Shown here: positions 1 to 7,602 of the stretch, piece by piece
Layout: each line of letters starts with the position of its first letter
How positions within the stretch are numbered: the first letter of the stretch is position 1
Assembly: GCF_020886695.1 (NCBI RefSeq)
Contig: NZ_AP024485.1
Span: 3,167,001-3,231,000, forward strand
Direction: 5' to 3'
Length of the DNA stretch: 64,000 nt
Origin: Pseudodesulfovibrio sediminis
Lineage (GTDB): Bacteria; Desulfobacterota; Desulfovibrionia; Desulfovibrionales; Desulfovibrionaceae
Program-made: the position numbers and the translations under genes
Notes under the pieces: model-generated
Told to the model about the DNA's origin: nothing
Seen by the model: only the letters and a program-made list of their open reading frames with translations
The model's database searches: none

Positions 1-752
1 TTGTAGACCCAGAAACTGTCGTCCTTGATGTTGCCGATAAGCGTGATGCCGGTCTTGCGGGCCAGCTCTACCGAGAAGCTGGTGGCCACGGCCGTGGAGG
101 CCAGTATGGGCACACCAATACGGCATACTTTAAGGAGTATTTCCGAGGCTATACGTCCTGTTGAGACGATCATCTTGTTCTCCACGGAAACGTTGTCCAG
201 GAAGCACTGTCCACAGATCATGTCTATGGCATTGTGGCGTCCGATGTCCTCCCGGAACAGGAGCATTTTGTCCGGGGTACACAGGGATGAATTGTGGCAT
301 CCACGGGTGGTGTTGTAGAGGGTGGAGCGGCTGTGCAGTTCTCTGGCCAGGGAAAGAATTTGTTCCGGTGTGACTTTTATATCGCCTGTCAGTCTCCGTT
401 TGGAGATAGTGGTTACATTCCGACCGAAATTGGTTCCCTTGCCACACCCGGAGGTGATGGAGCGTTCCATGATCCGATCCTTCCACGGGTCATGGCAGGT
501 CTCGACTTCAGCGACCAGTCGATCCCCTTCGTCCCTGACGGTCAGGTCGGTGATCTGGTCCGGACTGGAGATGAATGCATCGGACTTCAGGAACCCGATA
601 GCCAGGTATTCAGGGTACTTTGCCGTGCAGAGCAGAGTGACGACCTCTCGCCCGTTAAGCATAATGGTCAGTCCGGTCTCCCGAATGGACGTGATATGCT
701 TTTTGGCAAAGCCTGTTTTGTACTCGTGAATATCGTAATCGAATGAATCCAT
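1..752 (-). CDS. fdhD: Formate dehydrogenase accessory sulfurtransferase FdhD (3' end outside window)
   Basis: FdhD carries sulfur from a cysteine desulfurase to the bis-MGD cofactor of formate dehydrogenase in the cytoplasm. The reading frame runs open from ATG 752 to the left edge (250 codons, no stop seen). It shows the family core: TSGCGKG near residue 100, TRGCHNSSLC in the middle, then REDIGRHNAIDM, STGRIASEI and PILASTAVATSFSVELA. The usual length is 250-280 residues, so little is missing. The start has GGAGGGAA about 7 nt upstream. The start codon lies in a long inverted repeat (742-810). No formate dehydrogenase subunit is visible in the window; it may lie beyond the edge. The family call is firm. 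I cannot tell which cysteine is catalytic. Confidence 0.93.
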   Translation of the reverse strand, partial: MDSFDYDIHEYKTGFAKKHITSIRETGLTIMLNGREVVTLLCTAKYPEYLAIGFLKSDAFISSPDQITDLTVRDEGDRLVAEVETCHDPWKDRIMERSITSGCGKGTNFGRNVTTISKRRLTGDIKVTPEQILSLARELHSRSTLYNTTRGCHNSSLCTPDKMLLFREDIGRHNAIDMICGQCFLDNVSVENKMIVSTGRIASEILLKVCRIGVPILASTAVATSFSVELARKTGITLIGNIKDDSFWVY

Positions 753-810
753 GCAGTTCCCTCCGGCCAGTGTGGCCTGCATGGTACGGAATATACCGCA
801 TGGATTCATT
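742..810 (-). promoter_or_regulatory. 13-bp inverted repeat pairing the fdhD start codon with its leader
   Basis: Bases 742-754 (AATGAATCCATGC) and 798-810 (GCATGGATTCATT) are exact reverse complements separated by 43 nt. In a minus-strand transcript the downstream arm contains the fdhD AUG (752-750) and the ribosome binding site lies in the loop. Folding would hide the start. A smaller hairpin (GGGGCA-ATCC-TGCCCC, 813-828) lies just upstream of it. The match is seen directly; translational control is inference. Confidence 0.5.
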
Positions 811-868
811 GTGGGGCAATCCTGCCCCATTTACCCCGGCTTTTACACCGAAGTGGATCGCCCCCCCG

Positions 869-2023
869 TTACTGATATTTTTTGTGTCCGTTGATAATGG
901 ACACCGCTGTCAGCAGGGCGCTGTGCATCATGGAGTCGGCAAACATGTATTCGTCCACGGTATGCAGCTTGCCGCCAAAGGGGCCGAGGCCATCCAGCAC
1001 CGGGATGCCGATTTCCGAAATGATGTTGGCGTCGGACCCGCCGCCGCGAAAGTTCGGGCGCACATCCATGCCCAGCTCCCGGGCCGAGGCTTCGACAACC
1101 GAGTACAACCCGAGGTTGGCCTCGGTTTCCATCATGGGCGGGCGTTCGATGACGATCTCCACATTGCAGGCTGTGCCGTCCACTTCGGTGGAGTTCACGA
1201 TATCGTTGATGGCCGCCCAGACGTGTGCGCGGTGCGCGGGAGAGGTGAACCGTGTCTCCACCCGTGCCGTGGCATGCGCGGCCACGGTGTTCGGCCCCAC
1301 GCCGCCTTCGATGACGCCGGAGTTCAGCGTGGTGCCGTCGTCGTACCCGTTCAGTTTTTCCATGGCCGTGATCTTGTGGGCCAGGGCCACGATGGCGCTG
1401 GGGCGGGGCACCGGACAGTGTCCGGCATGTGCCGCCTGCCCTGTGGCCGTGACGTCAAAGACGATGCGTCCCTTGCGTCCGGTGATGATCTCGCCGCCCG
1501 GGCCGCTGGACTCCATGACAAAACAGAAATCGGATTTTCTGGCTTCTTCAGTGATGAGTACGCGGGAATTGGGGGAGCCGGTTTCTTCATCCGAGTTGAA
1601 GACAAAGCCTAGAGGGATATCGTCCAGCCCTGCTGCCTGGAGTGCCCGGGCCGCAAATATGGCGGTGACGATGCCTGATTTCATGTCGATGACGCCGGGT
1701 CCGTAGATGGTGCCGCCGTCTTTGCGGTATGTATCGAACCCCATGTCCGGGGGAAAGACCGTGTCCATGTGCCCTATCAGGAGCGCGCCGCCGCCTGTAT
1801 TCAATCGAGCGGCGTTCGCGGCCACCACATGATCGCCGCTGACAGGCTGGGAGTCGATGCGGGTCGTGAACCCCATTTCTTTCACGGCACGCAGAAAGAC
1901 GTTCGCCACCGCGTCCACGCCCGGCTTGTTGGCTGTCCAACTGTTGATATTGATTACCTTCTCCAGGAGATCGAACATGGCCTGCTCGTTCTCTGTCAGA
2001 AACTGTTTAATGGTCTGTATCAT
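869..2023 (-). CDS. M20 family metallopeptidase (glutamate carboxypeptidase/ArgE-DapE type)
   Basis: Cytoplasmic zinc-dependent amidohydrolase or peptidase of 384 residues, the normal length for family M20. Metal-site motifs occur in order: GHMDTVF near residue 84, GPGVIDMKSG (bridging Asp) near 110, SDEETGS (catalytic Glu and ligand Glu) near 144, and a C-terminal LHTVDEY histidine near 357. The dimerisation domain (AAHAGHCP) sits between them. It resembles carboxypeptidase G2-like enzymes that cleave C-terminal glutamate or N-acyl amino acids, but the substrate cannot be read from sequence. It is monocistronic, and AGGAAT lies upstream of ATG 2023. The neighbours give no functional clue. 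Confidence 0.88.
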   Translation of the reverse strand: MIQTIKQFLTENEQAMFDLLEKVININSWTANKPGVDAVANVFLRAVKEMGFTTRIDSQPVSGDHVVAANAARLNTGGGALLIGHMDTVFPPDMGFDTYRKDGGTIYGPGVIDMKSGIVTAIFAARALQAAGLDDIPLGFVFNSDEETGSPNSRVLITEEARKSDFCFVMESSGPGGEIITGRKGRIVFDVTATGQAAHAGHCPVPRPSAIVALAHKITAMEKLNGYDDGTTLNSGVIEGGVGPNTVAAHATARVETRFTSPAHRAHVWAAINDIVNSTEVDGTACNVEIVIERPPMMETEANLGLYSVVEASARELGMDVRPNFRGGGSDANIISEIGIPVLDGLGPFGGKLHTVDEYMFADSMMHSALLTAVSIINGHKKYQ

Positions 2024-2351
2024 GGTCTGTATTCCTGTGTTCAGAAGCTGATAGTGCGATGTGGAGGGAGGGTACGCCCGGGCTGGACATTATTCAAGGG
2101 AACAGAAGGGATGGGCAGAGATATCTGAACAACTCCGCATGGAGAATGCTACTGCTTCATTTTGCAGGGTTTTCGCAAAGGAAAAGCCTGTGGTGTGAGC
2201 CACAGGCTTTTGTGGGGTGATGCGGGTGAACACGGGGAGAGCCGGTATATTCACATCACATCGGTTGCTACACTCGTTCAGTCGTTTGTCTATGCGTATC
2301 CTGTTGTGCGAACAGGCCCCACCTCTCAGCGCCTGAGTCGTCCTTGTGGTG
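2024..2351. other. Intergenic region holding one terminator, no convincing gene
   Basis: Between the M20 peptidase start and the receiver stop I see only the 2182-2211 terminator. The open frame on the minus strand (2090-2383) runs through that hairpin and has no family resemblance, so I do not call it. Confidence 0.6.
2182..2211 (-). terminator. Intrinsic terminator after the receiver gene
   Basis: Perfect 12-bp stem AAAAGCCTGTGG / CCACAGGCTTTT with a 6-nt loop. The arms end in A and T runs, so it can act in both directions. It lies downstream of the minus-strand receiver that ends at 2352. Confidence 0.85.
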
Positions 2352-2756
2352 TCAGCTGATCCGACACGGCGGCTTCTTGCCATACAGCGGCACGGGTTCG
2401 GCGGCGTTACGTATTACCGCTGTCAGAATGTCAACATGGACGGGCTTGGTCTGGTAATCGAAGGCTCCGGCCCTGAGGCAGTCCATGGTCTCCTTTGGGT
2501 TGTCGTCAGTGAGCATGATCACCTTCACGCCCGGAAAAGTGGCGCGGAGGACCTTGATCTGTTGCAATCCGCCGAGACCGGGCATGTTCATGTCGAGCAC
2601 AGCCACATGGCAAGGAGCCTCTTCCAGTCCGTTGAAGGTTTCATTGTAGTTCGTTGCCGTGTTTACGGTATAACCGTATTGTTCAAGTCTTTCGGTTAAA
2701 AGGCTGGCAAAGCCTGTGCCGTTGTCAAACACGAGAATGTGTACCTGATTGGCCAT
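2352..2756 (-). CDS. Stand-alone response regulator receiver, altered acidic pocket
   Basis: A single receiver domain of 134 residues with no output domain. The phospho-acceptor is Asp55 in VLDMNMPG, the switch Thr is in MLTDD, and the conserved Lys is in TKP. The usual acidic pair after strand beta-1 (DD or DE) reads Asp11-Asn12-Gly13, so one metal-binding acid is missing and Mg2+ binding or phosphorylation kinetics may be changed. I chose ATG 2756 because AAGGAGAA lies 4 nt upstream; an in-frame extension to 2783 lacks a site. It is divergent from the kinase operon at 3336 and shares its upstream region, including a sigma-54-like promoter (2800-2814). It may be a partner of that kinase. Confidence 0.88.
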   Translation of the reverse strand: MANQVHILVFDNGTGFASLLTERLEQYGYTVNTATNYNETFNGLEEAPCHVAVLDMNMPGLGGLQQIKVLRATFPGVKVIMLTDDNPKETMDCLRAGAFDYQTKPVHVDILTAVIRNAAEPVPLYGKKPPCRIS

Positions 2757-2799
2757 TGGTTCTCCTTGTCCTTCCCCTTTCATGTAATCAGGTCCAGAT

Positions 2800-2814
2800 A
2801 CAATGACCGTGCCA
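2800..2814 (-). promoter_or_regulatory. Candidate sigma-54 promoter for the receiver gene
   Basis: On the minus strand TGGCACG is followed by 4 nt and TTGT. The -24 half is perfect; the -12 half has T in place of C in the GC step. The predicted start near 2788 would give a ~32-nt leader before ATG 2756. Confidence 0.45.
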
Positions 2815-3062
2815 ATGGTTGGGCCAGTTCGAAATTTCTACAATAATATATTGAAGTAAATTCGCTCTGTTTATTCATTTAATTCAAGTTATTATATGGT
2901 CACTCGCGGAGTTTTCAGGGTTGAAGAATAAAATATTGTGTAAAGGGGAACAGAGAGTGTGTCGTCAAGGTTGAACGACAAAGTGGGGTGAAACGCCCCG
3001 TTTTTTGATGGCAGGAGCGAAAAATGAGGGGCTCAGTCGCTCTAGAGGTGCGTTTTATCTGT

Positions 3063-3097
3063 CGGTACATTTTGTACCGGTGATACAAATTGCACCG
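3063..3097. promoter_or_regulatory. Two palindromic elements, candidate activator sites
   Basis: CGGTACA-TTT-TGTACCG (3063-3079) is followed at once by CGGTG-N10-CACCG (3078-3097). They lie about 160-190 bp upstream of the 3255 promoter and about 250-300 bp upstream of the 2800 promoter, typical enhancer distances for sigma-54 activators. The binding protein is unknown; the NtrC-type regulator at 9904 is a natural candidate. Confidence 0.45.
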
Positions 3098-3254
3098 ATT
3101 CGTGTGAGGTCAATGTGATTAGCCCGCTTTTTCTGGCTGGGTAAAGGTGTGCCATCCTCAACGACGGGTGGAGAGAATTGTAAGCTAACACGCCATATTC
3201 CTTGTTATTAATGAAAATGTGTGGATTCTTCAGTGTAATCTGATATGTGAAAAG

Positions 3255-3269
3255 TGGCACATACTTTGC
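3255..3269 (+). promoter_or_regulatory. Sigma-54 (-24/-12) promoter of the TauE signalling operon
   Basis: TGGCAC-N5-TTGC with the exact 12-bp distance between the GG and GC steps. Predicted start near 3281, 55 nt before the kinase ATG at 3336. Confidence 0.8.
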
Positions 3270-3335
3270 CTATGTTTGTGCAGGAATCGGTTGGAGCCGG
3301 TGATGGAAGTCAGAGTGACATAAAGAGAGTGAGCC

Positions 3336-5054
3336 ATGCATCCAGAGAAAAAATCCTCATATGAAGGGTTGTCCCGCAACATTGTGTTGACCGTGATTAC
3401 TGTCTCCATGGCTCCGTTGATTCTCGTGGGTGGCCTGATTTTCCATCAATTCCGTTCCATATATAGAGTAAAGGTCTATTCGCATCTCTGCGAGGTGGTG
3501 GACAAGCACAAGGATACGGTAAACACGTTCCTGTTGGAAAAGCTCAATGAGGTGCAGTATCTCAGCCGCGCCTATTCCTATGCCGAACTGACAGCTCCCG
3601 GTGTCTTGAGTGAAACCCTGCGCGGCATGCAGCAGCAGTATGGCCGCATTTTTGTGGATCTCGGCATAGTAGACGAACAGGGCCGTCAGGTGAGCTATGC
3701 AGGGCCGTTCAATCTGCTCGATGCCGACTATGCCGAGGCGGACTGGTATGTGAACTCGCGCGACCGCGCATCTTCCATCAGTGATGTCTTCCTCGGGTTG
3801 CGCCAGTCGCCCCATTTCATCATTTCCATCAATAGTGAGGACGCGGATCGCAAGTGGACCCTGCGTGCCACCATAGATTTCCTGGCCTTCACCCATCTGG
3901 TGGAGAACATCCGTATCGGTGAAACCGGGTACGCCTATATTCTCAACTCCGAAGGCGTGTTTCAGACCCGGCATGCGGACAACCGCGAGCAGCGGCTGAC
4001 GCTGACGCCGGTCAAGAACATTCCCTATCCGGAAGCGCCCCAGGGGGTGACCATCAGCGAATCGGAAGGCAGCGACGGCGAGACCTATCTGACGATTTCC
4101 TCGGACCTGAAGAACGGTGAGTGGCAGTTGGTCTACCAGCAGAGCGTGGCCGATGCCTTTTCCGACATGTCCCGTACCGAAAACATTACGTTGCTGGTCT
4201 TTCTGCTGGGCGGTCTCTGCATCGTGGTCATGGCCGTTGTCGTCTCCCGCAAGTTGGTACATCGGTGCAAGTTCATTGATGCGGAATCCGAACTCCTGAA
4301 CAGGCAGATGGTCGAGACCGGCAAGCTGGCCGCCATTGGCGAGCTGGCAGCGGGCATAGCCCATGAAATCAATAATCCCGTGGCCATCATGATCGAGGAG
4401 GCGGGCTGGGTTTCCGATCTGCTTGAAGACGAAGGCGGGGAACTGCCGTCCTGCAGTGAGATTGACCGTGCCCTGGCTCAGGTGGCGACCCAGGGGCGTC
4501 GGTGCAAGGATATCACCCACAAACTGCTCAGTTTTGCCCGGCAGACCGATTCCAGGGTGGGCGAAGTCGATCTGCCTTTACTCATCCGTGAGGTGGTGGA
4601 GATATCCATGCAGCAGGCGCGCTGCGTGCGGGTGGAGTTCTCTCTTGATCTCGATGAGTCGGTGCCCTCGGTTCATGCCTCGGTCACGGAGTTGCAGCAG
4701 GTGCTGTTGAACCTGATCAACAACGCCATTCAGGCCATGGAATCCGATGGCGGAACCCTTGCCATTGCCTGTTTTGCCGACAGTAGTCATGCGATCATGG
4801 AAGTGGCTGACACCGGCCCCGGTATACCCGCCGCCAACCTGAGCCGGATATTCGACCCATTTTTCACCACCAAGCCGGTGGGCAAGGGGAGCGGCCTCGG
4901 CCTCTCCATATGTTTCGGAATCATCCATCAGATGGGTGGAGAGATAGATGTCGAGAGCACTGTGGGCGTGGGGACCCGATTCACCATTCGGTTGCCGCTT
5001 CCGCATGTCTCCCATGAACAGAAAACCGTAGCAAAGGAGATTCACCATGTCTGA
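3336..5054 (+). CDS. Membrane histidine kinase with periplasmic double-Cache sensor
   Basis: 572 residues. TM1 lies near 16-37, a periplasmic double-Cache sensor runs from ~40 to 280, and TM2 lies near 283-304. A HisKA domain follows with His343 in GIAHEINNP, then a HATPase domain with N box NLINNAIQAM, DTGPGIP, and GSGLGLS. This is an NtrB-like kinase. The Cache part (DLGIVDEQGRQVSYAGP, then SDVFLG, then TLRATIDF) matches the kinase at 61454 block by block, so the two are paralogues and may sense related small ligands. It is first in a run with three receivers and a TauE permease; its last 8 nt overlap the next gene. Confidence 0.92.
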   Translation: MHPEKKSSYEGLSRNIVLTVITVSMAPLILVGGLIFHQFRSIYRVKVYSHLCEVVDKHKDTVNTFLLEKLNEVQYLSRAYSYAELTAPGVLSETLRGMQQQYGRIFVDLGIVDEQGRQVSYAGPFNLLDADYAEADWYVNSRDRASSISDVFLGLRQSPHFIISINSEDADRKWTLRATIDFLAFTHLVENIRIGETGYAYILNSEGVFQTRHADNREQRLTLTPVKNIPYPEAPQGVTISESEGSDGETYLTISSDLKNGEWQLVYQQSVADAFSDMSRTENITLLVFLLGGLCIVVMAVVVSRKLVHRCKFIDAESELLNRQMVETGKLAAIGELAAGIAHEINNPVAIMIEEAGWVSDLLEDEGGELPSCSEIDRALAQVATQGRRCKDITHKLLSFARQTDSRVGEVDLPLLIREVVEISMQQARCVRVEFSLDLDESVPSVHASVTELQQVLLNLINNAIQAMESDGGTLAIACFADSSHAIMEVADTGPGIPAANLSRIFDPFFTTKPVGKGSGLGLSICFGIIHQMGGEIDVESTVGVGTRFTIRLPLPHVSHEQKTVAKEIHHV

Positions 5055-5478
5055 TGCCACCGTGCTTATTGTGGACGATGAGGTGGGGTTCGTCAGTACC
5101 ATGTCCAAGCGTTTGAACATGCGCGACATGGTCGTTTACACTGCGTACGAAGGGGCCGCTGCCATGCGGCAGCTCGCTGAGCACGCTGATATCCAGGTCG
5201 TCATTCTGGACATGAAAATGCCCGGCAAGGACGGGCTGACCGTGCTTCAGGAGATCAAGGAGCTCTACCCGCTGGTGGAGGTCATCATGCTTACGGGGCA
5301 CGCCACTGTCCCTACGGCTATCGAAGGTATTCAGCACGGCGCGTTCGATTATCTGATGAAACCCTGTAGTTTCGACGGGTTGACCGAGAAAATTCTGCAG
5401 GCCGTTGCGCTCAAGGAAGAGCATGAAGGTGAAGCGATTGAAGCGCGTGTAAGTGACATAGCCAATCGAATGGCGTAA
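5047..5478 (+). CDS. Stand-alone response regulator receiver
   Basis: 143 residues: one receiver domain (1-120) and a short tail. Asp10, Asp11 and Asp55 (VILDMKMPG) form the pocket, with MLTGH and MKP following. There is no output domain, so it must act by protein contact or pass phosphate on. Its start overlaps the kinase stop by 8 nt, which implies coupled translation, and it is the likely direct partner of the 3336 kinase. AAAGGAGATTCACC lies just before ATG 5047. Confidence 0.9.
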   Translation: MSDATVLIVDDEVGFVSTMSKRLNMRDMVVYTAYEGAAAMRQLAEHADIQVVILDMKMPGKDGLTVLQEIKELYPLVEVIMLTGHATVPTAIEGIQHGAFDYLMKPCSFDGLTEKILQAVALKEEHEGEAIEARVSDIANRMA

Positions 5479-5502
5479 TGGAACAGGTAATAGCGAATAC
5501 AA

Positions 5503-5889
5503 ATGACTGATCGCACGAACGTCAAATTGCTTGTTGTGGACGATGAAACCGGGTTTGCCGAGGTGCTGTGCAAGCGTATGACCCGTCGGGGTGTACACGC
5601 CATGCCGGTGGCCAGCGGCGAGGAAGGGGTGCGGCTTCTCAGGAAGCATGAGTTTGACGTCGCTATTGTGGACCTCAAGCTTCAAGGTATGGATGGCATT
5701 GAAATATTGAAATTATGTACGATACTGGCCCCGGAGATGGCCGTGCTCATGCTGACGGGGCACGGCAGCGTGGAAGCGCGGAATACGTGCATGAAGCTGG
5801 GTGCGGCCAGTTATCTGTCAAAGCCCGTTGATTTCGAGCGGCTGTACTTGAAGGTGCTGATGCTTGGGGGCGCGAAGGTGGATGCATGA
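5503..5889 (+). CDS. Stand-alone response regulator receiver
   Basis: 128 residues, a single receiver. Asp13, Asp14 and the acceptor Asp57 (VDLKLQG) are present, along with MLTGHGS and SKPVDF. The segment TGHGS, Arg, CM, LGA, YL, KPVD is close to the receiver at the end of the 60218 fusion protein, which suggests that the two regions share a receiver lineage. It overlaps the following receiver by 4 nt. The ribosome site is weak (AGGT 16 nt upstream), so expression may depend on the upstream gene. Confidence 0.88.
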   Translation: MTDRTNVKLLVVDDETGFAEVLCKRMTRRGVHAMPVASGEEGVRLLRKHEFDVAIVDLKLQGMDGIEILKLCTILAPEMAVLMLTGHGSVEARNTCMKLGAASYLSKPVDFERLYLKVLMLGGAKVDA

Positions 5890-6299
5890 ACAGGATCAGG
5901 GTTCTTCTGATCGACGACGAGGTCGATTTCACCGCTCCCCTGTCCAAGCGTTTGGGCAAACGGGGGTTCGCAGTGCGGACCGTCGCTGGCGGGCAGGAGG
6001 CCCTGCAGGCCCTGGCCGAAGAAGAACCGGAAGTCGTTTTGTTGGATATGAAGATGGCTGGCATGGATGGCATCAAGACCCTGAGCGCTCTCAAGCGGAG
6101 CCACCCTTTGGTGGAGGTCATCATGCTCACAGCGCATGCGAATACGGATATCGTTATCTCAAGCTTGGCGATGGGAGCGTTCGATTACCTCCTGAAGCCG
6201 GTGGAGTTGGAAAAATTGGTTCTCAAGATAGAGGATGCGGCATTTCAAAGAAAAAAGAACCTGAGACATGGCAATAGCTGTGACAACAGGCAAGAATAA
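5886..6299 (+). CDS. Stand-alone response regulator receiver
   Basis: 137 residues, the third single-domain receiver in the run. Asp10 and Asp11 form the acidic pair, the acceptor is Asp54 (LLDMKMAG), the switch Thr is in MLTAH and the Lys is in LKPVE. A basic tail (QRKKNLRHG) follows the receiver fold and is too short for a known DNA-binding domain. Start and previous stop overlap (ATGA). The permease gene begins 21 nt later. Confidence 0.88.
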   Translation: MNRIRVLLIDDEVDFTAPLSKRLGKRGFAVRTVAGGQEALQALAEEEPEVVLLDMKMAGMDGIKTLSALKRSHPLVEVIMLTAHANTDIVISSLAMGAFDYLLKPVELEKLVLKIEDAAFQRKKNLRHGNSCDNRQE

Positions 6300-6320
6300 C
6301 AAAAGAAAGAGAGGAGAGTT

Positions 6321-7601
6321 ATGCGTTTTTTTACTGAATGGGGAAGATTCATGATGGCCGGGGCAGGCGCCATGGCCAAGTGGGAGATAGCCAACGCGGA
6401 GTCCATTGTGAGCAGTCGTAAAAAGCTGTTGCTCATCGCACTGCTGGTCATCCCCATCATCCTGGGCGGTATCGCCTTTGCCGACGATATCGGACCGGTC
6501 CTGCCTAACCTGCTGGGCGGCAAGAAAGCCTACAGCCCGGCGTTCTACTCTCTGGGTATCTTTCTTGTTTCCATTGCCATCGGCGTGGGAGCGGGACTTA
6601 TTACCGGCTGTATCGGCGCGGGCGGCGGGTTCATCATCGCTCCGGCTCTCATGTCCGCCGGTATCAAGGGTATCCTGGCGGTGGGTACGGACCTGTTCCA
6701 TATCTTTGCCAAGGCGATCATGGGCAGCGTCATTCACCGCAAGCTCGGTAACGTCTCCGTGGCGTTGGCTGCCGTGTTCCTCATAGGAGCGGTCCTCGGT
6801 GCGACTGCGGGCGGCGTCATCAACCGTGTATTGTATGAGATCAACCCGGTTCTGTCCGACGCATTCATCACCTCCATCTATTCGCTCATGCTCGGCTTCC
6901 TGGGCTTCTATGCCCTGACCGACTTTCTGCGCTCCCGCAAGGCCGGTGGCGCAGGCGATGCGCATGGTGGCGAAGAAGGGGCCGACCTAGGCGCCATGTC
7001 CAGGTCCCTGCAGGACATCAAGTTCCCGCCCATGATCTCCTTTGACAAGGATCTGGTGCCCGGCGGACGCAGGATTTCCTGGATATTCCTGGTGCTGTCC
7101 GGTGCCCTCGTGGGTCTGGCTGCGGGCATCATGGGGGTCGGCGGCGGCTTCCTGACCTTCCCGATTTTCGTCTATGTCCTCGGTGTATCTTCCATGACCA
7201 CCGTTGGCACGGACATCTTCCAGATCGTGTTCACCGCAGGGTTTGCCTCGGTCTCACAGTATGCCATTTACGGCTTCATCTTCTACACATTGGCCATGGG
7301 CATGCTCATCGGCTCATTGCTCGGCATCCAGATCGGTGCGCTGGTCACCAAGGTCGTGCCTGGCATCACCATCCGTGGTTTTTATGCCATGGCCGTGCTG
7401 GCCGGTTTCATGAATCGTATCTTCGCACTGCCCGGCAAGCTGGGTGAAATGGGGGTCATACCTGTTTCTCCGGGGCTGGGTGCAATCTTGAGTGACATAG
7501 GCATATGGCTCTTCTTCATTGTCATCGGCGGGTTCTCTGTCTGGGTCATCGGCACGTTCCTCAAGAATATTCCTGCGCTCAAGCGCAAGGAGGTCCTTTA
7601 A
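6321..7601 (+). CDS. TauE/SafE family anion permease
   Basis: 426 residues, inner-membrane protein of the TauE/SafE (sulfite/sulfonate exporter) family. The two family repeats are clear: GAGGGFIIAPALM with VGTDLFHI near 95-130, and GVGGGFLTFPIFV with VGTDIFQI near 270-300. About eight to nine membrane helices, a first helix near 32-50 and a hydrophilic loop near 210-245 are visible. Family members move sulfite, sulfoacetate, taurine-related anions or other organic anions; this substrate is unknown. GAGAGGAGAGTT precedes ATG 6321. The flanking kinases and receivers suggest that permease expression or activity is tied to ligand sensing. Confidence 0.9.
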   Translation: MRFFTEWGRFMMAGAGAMAKWEIANAESIVSSRKKLLLIALLVIPIILGGIAFADDIGPVLPNLLGGKKAYSPAFYSLGIFLVSIAIGVGAGLITGCIGAGGGFIIAPALMSAGIKGILAVGTDLFHIFAKAIMGSVIHRKLGNVSVALAAVFLIGAVLGATAGGVINRVLYEINPVLSDAFITSIYSLMLGFLGFYALTDFLRSRKAGGAGDAHGGEEGADLGAMSRSLQDIKFPPMISFDKDLVPGGRRISWIFLVLSGALVGLAAGIMGVGGGFLTFPIFVYVLGVSSMTTVGTDIFQIVFTAGFASVSQYAIYGFIFYTLAMGMLIGSLLGIQIGALVTKVVPGITIRGFYAMAVLAGFMNRIFALPGKLGEMGVIPVSPGLGAILSDIGIWLFFIVIGGFSVWVIGTFLKNIPALKRKEVL

Positions 7602-7602
7602 A

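Larger units (their letters stand above)
2757..3335. other. Divergent regulatory region between receiver gene and kinase operon
   Basis: 579 bp without a convincing gene. It holds a sigma-54-like promoter facing left (2800-2814), a sigma-54 promoter facing right (3255-3269) and two palindromic elements between them (3063-3097). The small frame 3042-3260 on the minus strand overlaps these elements and looks spurious. Confidence 0.65.

Noticed and set aside
743-1612. 289-residue frame on the + strand opposite the M20 peptidase
   Set aside because: It is an antisense shadow of the peptidase gene; the motifs are all in the minus-strand reading.
2090-2383. 97-residue open frame on the minus strand
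   Set aside because: It runs through the 2182-2211 terminator and into the receiver gene, has no ribosome site and no family resemblance.
3042-3260. 72-residue open frame on the minus strand
   Set aside because: It lies across the palindromes and sigma-54 promoter of the kinase operon and looks like chance.
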